Source of the DNA: JBAOHV01 sp037045265
GTDB taxonomy: Bacteria; Actinomycetota; Acidimicrobiia; Acidimicrobiales; Microtrichaceae
DNA: 64,000 nucleotides
Direction of reading: 5' to 3'
Assembly: GCA_037045265.1 (NCBI GenBank)
Contig: JBAOHV010000004.1
Span: 124,001 to 188,000 of the forward strand
Positions 18,368 to 27,465 of this stretch are shown here, piece after piece. The stretch's first letter is position 1; every line of letters starts with the position of its first letter. Both the position numbers and the translations under genes were made by a program. The notes beneath the pieces are model-generated. The model had not been told where the DNA came from and searched no databases. It was given only the letters and a program-made list of their open reading frames with translations.

Positions 18368-18911
18368 TCAGTTGGCGATGCTACGAGCGGCAGGCCGGGT
18401 GTGACCCACGGTTGCTGTCCGCAACGGGTCACTGCCATGTACCGGGCCCCATCCCGCCGACACCTGCCGGCTGGCAGCCGTCGGCTGACCGGCCTGCACC
18501 AGGAGCACCACGTAGGCCACCAGCAGCCCAGCGGCGACGAGGAACAGGTACAGGAATGCACCACCGAAAGCCACGGTGCACACCAGCGAAAGCAGGGTGG
18601 CAGCGCCGAGCGAGCCGAGCACCTCCTGGCGACGTTTGCGCGTGGCAGGGGAAACAGGATGGACGGCGCCATTGCCCGCAATTCTGCTGCCCGCAGGACG
18701 GGACACCTGCCTGCCGCGCACGCAGGTCGATCACGTTCGACGAGCGCGCGCTGTTGCGGCTTCCGCTCCGATCCAGCACAGACAACTGATGGTTGAAGGA
18801 TCGGATCGAGTCGGAGCTGCGGGCACCCGAGAGCTTGCGGATGACTTCCGGCAGCAGCACGATCGCCCAGACGACGGCCAGCCCGAGAAAGATCAGAGTG
18901 GTGACGTTCAT
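18368..18911 (-). CDS. glpR: GlpR/SepX-like two-helix membrane protein, one frameshift
   Basis: About 181 residues across one extra base near 18715. An N-terminal helix (TLIFLGLAVVWAIVLLPEVI), a cytoplasmic stretch with SFNHQLSVLDR and VIDLRARQ, a second pair of hydrophobic segments (LGAATLLSLVCTVAFGG, FLYLFLVAAGLLVAYVVLLV) and a charged tail. Topology and the FxxxLxVL motif resemble actinobacterial GlpR (gephyrin-like molybdotransferase receptor) and SepX, membrane proteins tied to cell division. The assignment rests largely on position: galU, moaC and this gene follow one another as in actinobacterial genomes. The partner moeA/glp is missing here. A well-spaced promoter lies 64 nt upstream. 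Confidence 0.65.
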
Positions 18912-18974
18912 CTGCGTGTGATGAGTCCTTGGGAGGGGGGGAAGGCTCACCCGAGGGCTCGGGGAGTTGTCAAC

Positions 18975-19003
18975 ACCCTACGGTCCGCCGACGAATGTTA
19001 CAA
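18975..19003 (-). promoter_or_regulatory. Promoter for the glpR-like gene
   Basis: Minus strand TTGTAA (complement of 18998-19003), exactly 17 nt, then TAGGGT (complement of 18975-18980). The transcript would carry a leader of about 57 nt. Confidence 0.5.
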
Positions 19004-19046
19004 GTGGTTGACGAACTACACGGCCGTCATTCACAACCGACCAGCT

Positions 19047-19568
19047 TCACATGGGGGCGTCGAACCCGTCGAGGAGCTCATCCACAGCGACACCGTCGCG
19101 GCGGAAGGTGCCCGAACGACCACCGGTCTTCTCCCAGAGGGTCACGTCGCCGATGACCATCGAGCGGTCCACCGACTTGCACATGTCGTAGATGGTCAGA
19201 CACGCCACGGTCGCGGCCGTCAGCGCCTCCATCTCGACGCCGGTCCGGTCGACTGTCTCCACCTGGGACTCGACTTCGATGAAGGTGTCATCGATGCGGA
19301 AGTTCACGAGCATCGCCCCGACCATCACCGGGTGACATAGCGGGATCAGGTCCGCGGCGCGCTTGGCGGCCTGGATTCCGGCGACCCGCGCCACCGACAG
19401 GACGTCGCCCTTGACGATCGCTCCCCGGGCGACGAGCGAGGTCGTCTCGGTCGACATGTGGACGCGACCCCGGGCGATCGCCCGACGATGCGTCTGCTCC
19501 TTGGGGGTTACGTCGACCATGCGAGCACGGCCGAGAGGATCGAGATGGGTGAGGCCCCGGTCGGACAT
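19047..19568 (-). CDS. moaC: Cyclic pyranopterin monophosphate synthase MoaC
   Basis: 173 residues. MoaC converts the MoaA product into cyclic pyranopterin monophosphate in molybdenum cofactor synthesis in the cytoplasm. Signature parts are LTHLDPLGRARMVDV at the start, LIPLCHPV, VESQVETVDRTGVEMEAL and the conserved DMCKSVDRSM near residue 130, in usual order and length. The start is set at ATG 19568, with a TAGACT -10 box 8 nt upstream on the minus strand. A longer frame to 19775 is rejected. The other moa/moe genes are not in the window. Confidence 0.95.
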   Translation of the reverse strand: MSDRGLTHLDPLGRARMVDVTPKEQTHRRAIARGRVHMSTETTSLVARGAIVKGDVLSVARVAGIQAAKRAADLIPLCHPVMVGAMLVNFRIDDTFIEVESQVETVDRTGVEMEALTAATVACLTIYDMCKSVDRSMVIGDVTLWEKTGGRSGTFRRDGVAVDELLDGFDAPM

Positions 19569-19928
19569 GGCAAAGGAGTCTAGGTCACCGCACAGCGACG
19601 CGACCTGACTCCCGTGTCTGCGCCAGACACCCCGCCAATGTGTCCGTTTCAGGCATCCCGCCAGTCCGCCCGGAGGTGCCTCCACGTGAGCGAACAGCGC
19701 GAATGAGGATCCGAGGTCGACTTGGGTCCCGGCGACGCATACCGGGTCGAGCCGGGCCACGACGCGTGGGGTCATCGGCGACGAGTCGATGGTCGGCCAT
19801 GAGTTCGAATCGACGACTGCGGAGACCTACGCACGGCCAACGTGATCCACCCGCATCGGCCGTCTACAACGTCAATAACGTCGACGACGTCGACCAGCGA
19901 ACCGCCTGACAGCCGATTCCAGGGAGGA
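19569..19928. other. 360-bp intergenic region between moaC and galU
   Basis: No convincing gene. It holds a 17-bp palindrome (GTGTCTG, CGC, CAGACAC; 19614-19630) upstream of moaC and three 9-bp units with ACGTC in each at 19868-19894. In many actinomycetes a full moeA/glp gene lies here. I see no remnant of one in any frame. Confidence 0.6.
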
Positions 19929-20812
19929 TCAGGCGAGGCCCTCCCGACGTGCCACCTCCGTCAGGAACTCTCGGAACTCCGGACCCAGATCGGCGCGGCG
20001 GAGCGCGCGAGCTCGACGGTGGCGCGCAGGTAATCGATCTTCTTGCCGATGTCGAAGCGTCCTTCGGAGAAGACGTAGCCGTAGACCGACTCGACCTCCA
20101 ACAGCCCGGCGATCGCGTCGGTGAGCTGTATCTCGCCGCCCACTCCGGGCTGGACCTTGTCGAGCTGGTCGAAGATCGCCGGGGTGAACAGGTACCGCCC
20201 CATCACAGCGAGGTTCGAGGGCGCCTCATCGGGGTCCGGCTTCTCGACGATCTCGGTGACCACACAGAGCGGTCCGTCAGGGTCGCGAACCGCCGCGCAG
20301 CCGTAGGCCGAGATGGCCTCACGCTCGACCTCCATGAGAGCGACGACCGAGGACCCGTGCTCGTCGAATCCCTTGATCATCTCGGTCAACACGTCGGACT
20401 GGTCCGCCATGATGTCGTCACCCAACATCACTACGAACGGGTCGTCACCGACGTGCTTGCGGGCCACGGACACGGCATGACCCAGGCCCAGCGGCTCTCC
20501 CTGGCGGACGAAGTGGATGTCGGCCAGCTCGGCCAGCTCGACCACCTCGGCCAGGTCGCCCAGCTTGCCCTTGCTGCGCAGCTGGTGCTCGAGCTCGAAG
20601 TTGCGGTCGAAATGATCCTCGAGGGACCGCTTGTTTCGTCCGGTGATGATCAGGATGTCGTCGATTCCGGCGGCGACTGCTTCCTCGACCACGTACTGGA
20701 TCGCGGGTCGGTCGACCACCGGCAGCATCTCCTTGGGCTGCGCCTTGGTCGCGGGGAGGAACCGGGTTCCCAGACCCGCTGCGGGGATGACCGCCTTGGT
20801 GACCTTGGCCAT
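19929..20812 (-). CDS. galU: UTP-glucose-1-phosphate uridylyltransferase, frameshift near 3' end
   Basis: Makes UDP-glucose from UTP and glucose 1-phosphate. About 294 residues. The N-terminus KAVIPAAGLGTRFLPATKAQPKEMLPVVDRP carries the nucleotide-binding loop, followed by GLGHAVSVA, VVMLGDDIM, GRYLFTPAIFD and the late GRFDIGKKIDYLRATVELA. After ELAR the frame breaks near 20000, and a neighbouring frame gives the expected ending DLGPEFREFLTEVARREG with a stop at 19929. One base appears to be missing. Start ATG 20812 has a GGAGGAA ribosome site; the frame extending to 20920 would overlap the CIRCE-like site. The gene sits in the conserved fmdB - galU - moaC - glpR neighbourhood. Confidence 0.93.
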
Positions 20813-20906
20813 GGTGTTCCTCCAGCTCGAACTACTCGACCGAGCGTATCCACTGCCATGGTGTTCCCCACCCTGTCTTGGGCCGCTCACCAAAGGGACG
20901 GTAGGA

Positions 20907-20933
20907 TTAGCACTCGACACTCATGAGTGCCAG
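20907..20933 (+). promoter_or_regulatory. CIRCE-like HrcA operator upstream of ruc/fmdB
   Basis: TTAGCACTC (20907-20915), exactly 9 nt, then GAGTGCCAG (20925-20933). The CIRCE consensus is TTAGCACTC-N9-GAGTGCTAA, so the left half is perfect and the right half matches 7 of 9. It lies 35 nt before the ATG of the FmdB-type gene and about 95 bp before galU on the other strand. HrcA binds such sites in heat-shock control. Confidence 0.75.
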
Positions 20934-20968
20934 GGGTGTCGACTCCCTGCTACACCGGAGAACACCCG

Positions 20969-21307
20969 ATGCCCCTCTACGAGTACCGCTGCCGGAACTG
21001 CAACCACCAGTTCGAGATCCAGCAGTCGTTCTCCGACGACGCCCTCACCGAGTGTCCCCAGTGCGGCGGCGATCTACGCAAGGTGTTCAACCCCGTCGGG
21101 ATCGCGTTCAAGGGATCCGGCTTCTACAAGAACGACAGCCGGTCGGGCAGCTCGCGGTCGTCGAGCGGCGGCGGAGCGTCGGACAGCAAGTCGGACAGCA
21201 AGTCGGACAGCAAGTCGGACAGCAAGTCGGACAGCTCAGGTTCGTCAGGCACGGGTGGGTCGAAGGAGACGGCGTCCAGCAGTACTGGGTCCGGGACCAA
21301 GGACTGA
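20969..21307 (+). CDS. ruc: FmdB-family zinc-ribbon protein, Ruc-like redox chaperone
   Basis: 112 residues. The N-terminal FmdB zinc ribbon begins MPLYEYRC and has two Cys pairs (CRNC and CPQC, about residues 8-11 and 31-34). After FKGSGFYKND the chain becomes Ser/Gly/Asp/Lys-rich and disordered, including four SDSK repeats. The mycobacterial homologue Rv0991c (Ruc) is a redox-controlled holding chaperone whose four cysteines bind zinc and whose tail is disordered; its gene is under HrcA. The CIRCE-like site and the galU neighbour support that identity here. The start is ATG 20969, not the upstream GTG, because the domain begins with MPLYEYRC. Confidence 0.8.
   Translation: MPLYEYRCRNCNHQFEIQQSFSDDALTECPQCGGDLRKVFNPVGIAFKGSGFYKNDSRSGSSRSSSGGGASDSKSDSKSDSKSDSKSDSSGSSGTGGSKETASSSTGSGTKD
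21179..21235 (+). repeat. 12-bp tandem repeat in the ruc tail
   Basis: Four exact copies of TCGGACAGCAAG plus a partial fifth, encoding SDSK repeats. It is in frame, so copy number can change without breaking the gene. Confidence 0.9.
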
Positions 21308-21324
21308 CCAGAGGCCCGCGTGGC

Positions 21325-21942
21325 TCACGCCGGTGCCTGAGCCACTTCCGAAGAGGCTTCCGCCCGCTGGATCAGGTGATCCAGGAGCGCGACCAGCACC
21401 ATCTTCACCGACTCGCGGGATCTGGCGTCAGCTCTCACCAGCGGCACGTGCGCCGGCAGTGCCAGGGCGTCGCGGACCTCCTCGAGCGAGTACGAGCCAG
21501 CGTCGGGGAACTGGTTGACAGCGGCCACGAAAGGGACCCCGCGACTCTCGAAGTAGTCGACCGCGGCGAAGCACTGCTCGATACGGCGTGTGTCGAGCAG
21601 GACGACCGCACCGATCGCGCCGTCGACCAGGTCGTCCCACATGAACCAGAACCGCTCCTGACCCGGTGTACCGAACAGGTAGAGGATGATGTCGGAGTCG
21701 ATCGTTATCCGACCGAAGTCCATCGCGACCGTCGTCGAGGTCTTGCGATCCACCTTCGACAGATCGTCTACCCCTTCGGAGTAGGCGGTCATCGTCGCCT
21801 CCGTGGTGAGCGGCTCGATCTCCGAGATCGCCCCCACCAGCGTCGTCTTGCCCACACCGAACCCACCTGCGACCAGGAACTTGACCGGCTGCGGCCCACC
21901 GCCGATCGATTCCGGGTCCGGATCAGAGTGCTCGTACTGCAT
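21325..21942 (-). CDS. cvnD: Conservon GTPase CvnD
   Basis: 205-residue Ras/MglA-like GTPase. P-loop GGFGVGKTTL near residue 30, a switch region with KTSTTVAMDFGRI, FGTPGQERFWFMWDDL (the DxxG region in altered form), and VNQFPDA in the place of NKxD. In Streptomyces and mycobacterial conservons, CvnD acts with CvnA-C at the membrane in a G-protein-like module. Its start overlaps the CvnC stop by 20 bp and it is the last gene of cvnABCD. It ends 17 nt from the convergent ruc gene. Confidence 0.92.
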   Translation of the reverse strand: MQYEHSDPDPESIGGGPQPVKFLVAGGFGVGKTTLVGAISEIEPLTTEATMTAYSEGVDDLSKVDRKTSTTVAMDFGRITIDSDIILYLFGTPGQERFWFMWDDLVDGAIGAVVLLDTRRIEQCFAAVDYFESRGVPFVAAVNQFPDAGSYSLEEVRDALALPAHVPLVRADARSRESVKMVLVALLDHLIQRAEASSEVAQAPA

Positions 21943-22348
21943 CGATCAACCTCTTGAGAAGAGCCGGCGTCGCGTTGGGCGTCGCCTCGTGAACTCGAAC
22001 CAACCCGGCATCGGCCAGGTCACCGACAAGAATCTGCGCCACCCCCAGCGGCACACCGATGCGTGCCGCGACCTCGGCGACCGAGACCGGCTGCTGACAG
22101 ATCTCGAGGATGGACGCGTGCTCGAACTGGAGACCGCCTCTGGGCTCCAGGCCGGTGCAGGCGACCAGCGCCTCCACACGAAGGTGAACCCGGGCGTGAC
22201 GCGTACGTCCACCGGTTATGACGAATGGACGTACCAGCGACTCGTCGCCGCCTTCACCGCTCTCGTCCGTCGTGACGGGGCGCGACGGGACCACCTGGGA
22301 CGAGTCGACCGGCGGGTCGCTCGGGAGGCGGGGGGCGAGGTCACCCAT
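21923..22348 (-). CDS. cvnC: Conservon protein CvnC (DUF742)
   Basis: 141 residues. The conserved DUF742 part starts at LVRPFVITGGRT (near residue 38), then LRVEALVACTG, LQFEHASILEICQQPVSVAEVAARIGVPLGVAQILVGDLADAGLV, a winged-helix-like region. The function of DUF742 proteins is not known in detail; they lie between the roadblock and GTPase components. It overlaps cvnD and follows cvnB by 22 nt. Confidence 0.92.
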   Translation of the reverse strand: MGDLAPRLPSDPPVDSSQVVPSRPVTTDESGEGGDESLVRPFVITGGRTRHARVHLRVEALVACTGLEPRGGLQFEHASILEICQQPVSVAEVAARIGVPLGVAQILVGDLADAGLVRVHEATPNATPALLKRLIDAVRAL

Positions 22349-22370
22349 CGTCAGATGCGGATCGACGGCT

Positions 22371-22800
22371 TCAGGCAGCTGCCAGCGCCGAGCGGAGACC
22401 GGCCCGCACCTGGGGCGTGAGCACGGACCCGAAACGCTCGACCAGCATCGTCATCTCGTAGCCGACCAGCCCGACGTCGGCGTCCTTGCCGGTCAGGATG
22501 CCCAGGCTGCTGCCGTCGGAGATCGACGCGACGAACAGGAATCCCGTCGACATCTCGACCATCACCTGGTCCACCTCTCCGTAGCCGAAGCACCGCGACG
22601 CGCCCAGCGAGAGGCTCGTCAGGCCCGCCGCGATCCGCGGCGAACTGGTCGGCCCTCGCCCGGTCGAGTCCGGTGGACATCGCCATCAGCAGACCGTCGG
22701 AGCTGACGCACACCGCGTCGGTCACACCAGATGTCTGGTCGACGAAGCGTGAAAGGAGCCAGGGGATCTGCTGGACCTGCTCGTGGATGTCGGTGATCAC
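22371..22800 (-). CDS. cvnB: Conservon roadblock/LC7 protein CvnB, one frameshift
   Basis: About 142 residues across one extra base near 22632. The N-terminal part (WLLSRFVDQTSGVTDAVCVSSDGLLMAMSTGLDRARADQFAA) and the C-terminal part (VMVEMSTGFLFVASISDGSSLGILTGKDADVGLVGYEM) together form a roadblock/LC7 domain, which pairs with small GTPases of the MglA type. GTG 22800 overlaps the cvnA stop (GTGA), so the two are coupled. Confidence 0.9.
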
Positions 22801-25482
22801 TGCGGGAACCTCCCGTCGTGGACGGTGTCTGTGTGTACCGGCGCCCCATCGGCGTCGGTGGTGGTCGAGGTGGAGCCTGCTGTGGGCTGGCCGTCGCCGG
22901 ACTCCGGGTCGGTGCGACCGCGGCCGCGCCCTGCCTGGAGGGAGGCGAGCATCGAGCGGACACCGTCGGCCGAGCGGCCCGGAGCGGGCGCTGCCTGACC
23001 CACGACCTCTCCCGAACGGGAATCCGCAAGGGAAGCACCGGGCACTCGGCGGGTGAGCCCACCAGACCGCGTCTCGTCGTCTCCACCGGATCGACTTGCC
23101 TCGCCGGGAACGACGGCGGGTGCAACGGCATCGGCTGAGATCGGCACGGCCTCCGGGGACCACCCCGGCTGCTCCGGAACCGAGGTCGGCGACGGCGGTG
23201 GCGGTGGCTCGCTGAGGGCCGGCCTCTCGGCGTCGGCGGCCTCGGACTGGAAGGCGTCCCAAGGGTCGATGCCGGGATCCTGCTGCCTGGTCTCGGCGAA
23301 CCATCGGGGAACCTCGTCCCGAGGGGACACGACCGGAGCGGCCTCGTCAGCGATCGGCTCGACCGGGGTCGGCTCGACCGGGGTCGACTCGACCGGGGTC
23401 GACTCGACCGGGGTCGACTCGACCGGGGTCGGCTCGACCGATTCGGCCTCGTAGGCGATCGACTCGACCGGGGTCGGCTCTACCGATTCGGCTGGGAACG
23501 TACCGAACTCGGCCAGCGTCGCCGCATCTGCAACCGGCTCGACCGCTGTTCCCGGCGCGAACGGTACCGGTCCGCTCTCACGTGCCGCCCTTGACCCTGG
23601 CAACGGTGCCGCCACTGCATTGCGGTCGATCTCACCGATCAAGGCCGACGTCGGCAGGATCACCAACGCGGTCACCCCTCGGCCACCGGCTGTGGGCTGG
23701 AGCCTGACGTGCGCCCCGGTCTTGGACGCGAGCTTGGCCACCACGTACTGGCCCAGGTAGCGGGTGGGCATTCCACGCAGCTCGTCCTGACCGCGGAGTC
23801 GGTGGTTCGCAGCGACCAGCTCGACATCGCTCATCCCGACTCCGTGATCGATGATGGCGAACTGGTAGCCACCTTGACCGAGAGAACGCCCGTCGATCTC
23901 GACTGTGGTGTCGGGCGGCGAGAAGGCGAGTGAGTTCTCGATGAGCTCCGACAACAGGTGGATCAGGTCGATGACAGCCGGTCCGACGATGGTCGCATCG
24001 CGCATGTTGCCGATCCGGACACGCTCGAACTCCTCGACCTCACTCATCGCGGCGCGCACGATCTCGGGTATCGCCGCCGGCTTGCGACGACGGCGAGGCG
24101 TTTCCGATCCGGCGAGGATCAGGAGAGACTCGGCGTTGCGTCGCATTCGGCTGGCCAGGTGATCCAGCTTGAAGAGGTGGTCCAGGAAGACCGGGTCGGT
24201 CTCCCTGGTCTCGAGCGAGCTGATGAAGTCGAGCTGACGGGCGAGCAGCGTCTGGTTGCGCCGACCCAGGTTGGTCAGCGCCTCGGCCTGGTTCCTGCGC
24301 AACGCGGCCTGCTCGCTGGCCAGACGCAGCGCAGTGTCCTGGACGTCGTTGAACGCCTGCGCCACTTCGTGCACCTCGGCAGCTCCATTGGCCCGCAGGG
24401 CCGGCAGGTGGACCTGTTCGGCCCCCTCCTGCTGCTGGGCCGCCACGGCGTCGGGAAGGCGGGTCCGGGCGACGTCCTCGGCCTGCACCGACAGCTCCTG
24501 GAGCGGGCGAGCGATCGAGCGGATCGCCCTGCGCAGCAGCAGCGCGCTGATCAGGGCGATGGCTATCGCAGAGAGTGCGGCAGTGACGAACAGGAGCCGA
24601 CTGTCGCGGGCCAGAGCGTCGACCGCCGCAACCGCGCCGCTGCTCCGCCGCACGCTGGAAGGTCGCGAGTTCGGAGGTGCGGGAGGAGAGCCCTTCGATC
24701 CAAGCAGCAGTCCGATCATCGGTCCCGCTGAAGGTGGCACGACGGAGGGTGTCCGCCGCCGCTGAGGCGAACCCGACCTCACGAATCTGAATGGCACGCT
24801 CGGTAGGGGCCGAGGCCGCCGCCAGCGCGATGTAGGACTGCTGTGCCGACGCCAGTGCCATGACCTCCTGGAAGGACTGGGCGTCGAGGCTGGCCTGGTC
24901 GTAGAGGACCGTCACCAGATCGCGCTCCTCGGCAGCAGCAGCCTGAGCTCGGGCCAGGTAGTCCGTCGTGCTCGCAGCTGCGTCGTCGATCGCCCCTCGC
25001 GGATCGATCGCAACGGTGCCGAGATCGAGCAGGTCACCGACTGCCGACGAGTACACGCGCAGCGCAACCGCTCCGCCGAGGTCCCTCCCGGCGACGCTCG
25101 ACGCCGCCCCTACCCGACGCAGCGCGTCGTTCGTCCGGGTCTCGAGGTCCCCACCGGCCCTCGCGGCCGCCTGCTCGAGTGCCGCCTGGGAGGACTCGAC
25201 CTCGAGTCGCATGGGCCTGGTGGTCGCGTCGTTGCGGATCAGCTCCGAGCGCTCCGCCTGGAGGTCCTCGACCAGCGCGTACGCGGCCAGTGCCACGTCA
25301 GTCCGCTCGGTCAACTCCGAAGCCGCCTGTGCCTGGGTCGCGCCGGAGCGCACGCCGTACCCTGTCACCAGAAGGAGAGCCGTCAGGGGAATGGCCAGGA
25401 GCAGTAGCAACTGCCCGCCGATCCCCATCCACGCGGAGGCGACTCGTTCATCATCTCGCTGCCTTGCCATCGCAGAGGGCAT
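22797..25482 (-). CDS. cvnA: Conservon sensor histidine-kinase-like protein CvnA, one frameshift
   Basis: About 894 residues across one extra base near 24640. A first membrane helix (LLLLLAIPLTALLLVTGYG, about residues 24-43), a large extracellular helical sensor region of the nitrate/nitrite-sensing type, a second helix (LLFVTAALSAIAIALISALLL), a HAMP-like linker, and a GHKL ATPase domain with the N box ELIENSLAFSPPDT and the G box DHGVGMSD. The C-terminal 250 residues are disordered and Pro/Glu-rich with VESTP repeats. It may be a scaffold more than an active kinase. It heads cvnABCD. Start ATG 25482 (25470 is an alternative). Confidence 0.9.
23356..23430 (-). repeat. 15-bp tandem repeat in cvnA
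   Basis: Five units of GGCTCGACCGGGGTC or its GACTC variant, encoding PVEST/PVEPT repeats in the disordered tail of CvnA. The period is in frame. Confidence 0.85.
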
Positions 25483-25585
25483 CGACCACCTGACCCACCG
25501 GGTTGAGGAAATGTCCCGACCGGGTGCCGCTGCCCCACCAGCCCGAGCCAGCGGGGCGACCGGTGCCGCCTAGAATCGTCGGGCC

Positions 25586-26563
25586 ATGGGCAAACGCAAG
25601 CGCCGCAGCAATCTCCCCGACCCGCCGTCGCCTCCGGTGACCGCGGGTCTCGTCTCACCTCTGCGCACTGTGCGCGCCGGGGTCGAGAGACCTGACTACG
25701 CGGCCACGGGAGAGCCGTCCGCCCGAGCGAGTCGGGCGATTCGGACCCCCGACGAGATCGAAGCCATGAGGATCGCCGGACGAGTCGCCGCCGACGCACT
25801 CATCGAGGTCGGTCGCCATGTCCGACCCGGCGTCACCACCGACGAACTCGACCGCATCGGCCACGAGGCGATGGTCGACGCCGGGTGCCTACCCGTCCAC
25901 GCTCAACTACCGTGGGTTCCCCAAATCGCTGTGCACCTCGGTCAACGAGATCGTGTGCCACGGCATCCCCGACTCCAGGCGACTCGCCGATGGCGACATC
26001 GTCAACGTGGACGTCACCGCCTACATCGGCGGGGTGCACGGCGACACGTCGTGCACTTTCCTCGTCGGCGATGTCGACGACGGTTCGGCCGACCTGGTCG
26101 AGCGAACCCGCGCAGCCATGCATGCCGGCATAGCAGTGGTGCGCCCCCAGGCGCGCGGTGTACGAGATCGGCCGTGCGATCGAGGCGAGCGTCGCCCCCT
26201 ACGGCTACGGCGTCGTACGCGAGTTCATCGGCCACGGGATCGGCGACCAGTTCCACACCAGCCTCCAGATCCCCCACTACTACGACCCGCGCAACGACAC
26301 GGTCCTGCTTCCGGGGATGACGTTCACGGTGGAGCCGATGATCAACGTCGGATCGAACCGTCTGGACATGTGGGACGACGGCTGGACCGTCGTCCACCAG
26401 GGACCTGCAGCGATCGGCCCAGTTCGAGCACACCGTGCTCGTCACCGACGACGGCTTCGAACTTCTCACGGTTCCGGACGACGGCGAGCCGGCCGACGTC
26501 CTCTTCGCCGCAGTTCGGTGCGGGTCCGCCACGCGGACGGCACCTACATCGGCGAAGGACTGA
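25586..26563 (+). CDS. map: Type I methionine aminopeptidase, three frameshifts
   Basis: Removes the N-terminal methionine from new proteins; a binuclear-metal enzyme. About 325 residues when read across extra bases near 25890, 26155 and 26410. The parts in order are IRTPDEIEAMRIAGRVAADAL, STLNYRGFPKSLCTSVNEIVCHGIPD, DIVNVDVTAYIGGVHGDTSCTF (two metal Asp), YEIGRAIEA, FIGHGIG (metal His), FTVEPMINVG (metal Glu) and AQFEHTVLVTDDG (last Glu). The basic N-terminal extension (MGKRKRRSNLPDPP) is as in actinobacterial MapA-like forms. A TAGAAT -10 box lies 9 nt before the ATG. The breaks are unlikely to be biological. Confidence 0.88.
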
Positions 26564-26626
26564 GCGACTCGCGGACCTCCGCCCGACCATCCCGCCGAAG
26601 CGGGACCTGTGGCAGGAGGACTGCTC

Positions 26627-27450
26627 GTGCCCATCGATCCGACACCCGACATCGTCGCGCCGGTGGTCGTCCGTCGGGCACGCACCAGCGCAGACCGCTG
26701 TGCGCCCACGGAAGGAAACCCCACCAGACGCATCCTCGGCCGACAGGCCGACGCTGCCACGGCCGTGCTCCGGGCAAGCGCCGCCGGATCAGCGCCGCTG
26801 CGGAGAGCGCTGCTGCGACGTGCAGTGGCACTGGCGGTCGCGTGTGCCGTATTCGTGGTGGGCGGCCAACGGCTCTCCGCTGCTGACCGGGACCGGTCTG
26901 TCTGGGGCGAGACGACCCGCGTGCTCGTCCTGGACCACGACGTCGCCGCAGGCGAGTCGGTCGGGCCGGACGACCTCGTGTGGAAGCGATGGCCCACAGC
27001 TCTGGTGCCGAACGGAGCTGCGCGCGCGCCGCGCCCGAAGAACCGCGGCGGGTGGGAACAGCTATCGCCCGTGGCGAGGTGATGCTTCAGAACCGGTGGG
27101 CCGACGAGCACAGAGGCGAATGGGCGGTCGAGCTCACCCAGGAGGAGGCCGCGGTGCAGGTGACGCTCCAGCAGTCCCTGGACGGCATCGCCCGGGGGGA
27201 CCGCGTCGACGTTATCGCTTCGGCCGATGCGCTCACCTCGCTGGATCCGGCCGGGCCGATCGTGGACACCGCCGACGGCCTGTCGACAGACTTTCCGTCG
27301 AGTGTCACCGGACCCTCGGTCGTCGCGGTCAGAGCAAGGGTGCTGCGCGTCGACGAGTCCTCGGTGGTGCTGGCGGTCGGCCGCGACGCCGCCGCCGCGA
27401 CTGCCGCAGCCGCGATCTCGGGCCCTGTGACTCTGGTGGTGCACCCCTGA
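26627..27450 (+). CDS. SAF-domain membrane protein (CpaB/RcpC-like), one frameshift
   Basis: About 274 residues across a shift near 27030 (one base apparently missing). A basic N-terminus, one membrane helix (ALAVACAVFVVGG, about residue 70), then an extracellular SAF domain with VLVLDHDVAAGESVGPDDLVWKRWP, AIARGEVML and LDGIARGDRVDVIASADA. CpaB/RcpC proteins belong to Flp (Tad) pilus assembly, but single SAF proteins also occur alone in actinomycetes. No Flp gene is next to it. The start GTG 26627 is preceded by a strong AGGAGGA ribosome site at 26614-26620. Confidence 0.75.
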
Positions 27451-27465
27451 ACAGAACCTGTCCGT

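Noticed and set aside
19047..19775. A longer MoaC with a 69-residue N-terminal extension.
   Set aside because: The extension has no family match, and the TAGACT box and normal MoaC length support ATG 19568.
19585..19928. A decayed moeA gene between moaC and galU.
   Set aside because: I checked the expected moeA motifs in the visible frames and saw none. The gap is also far too short.
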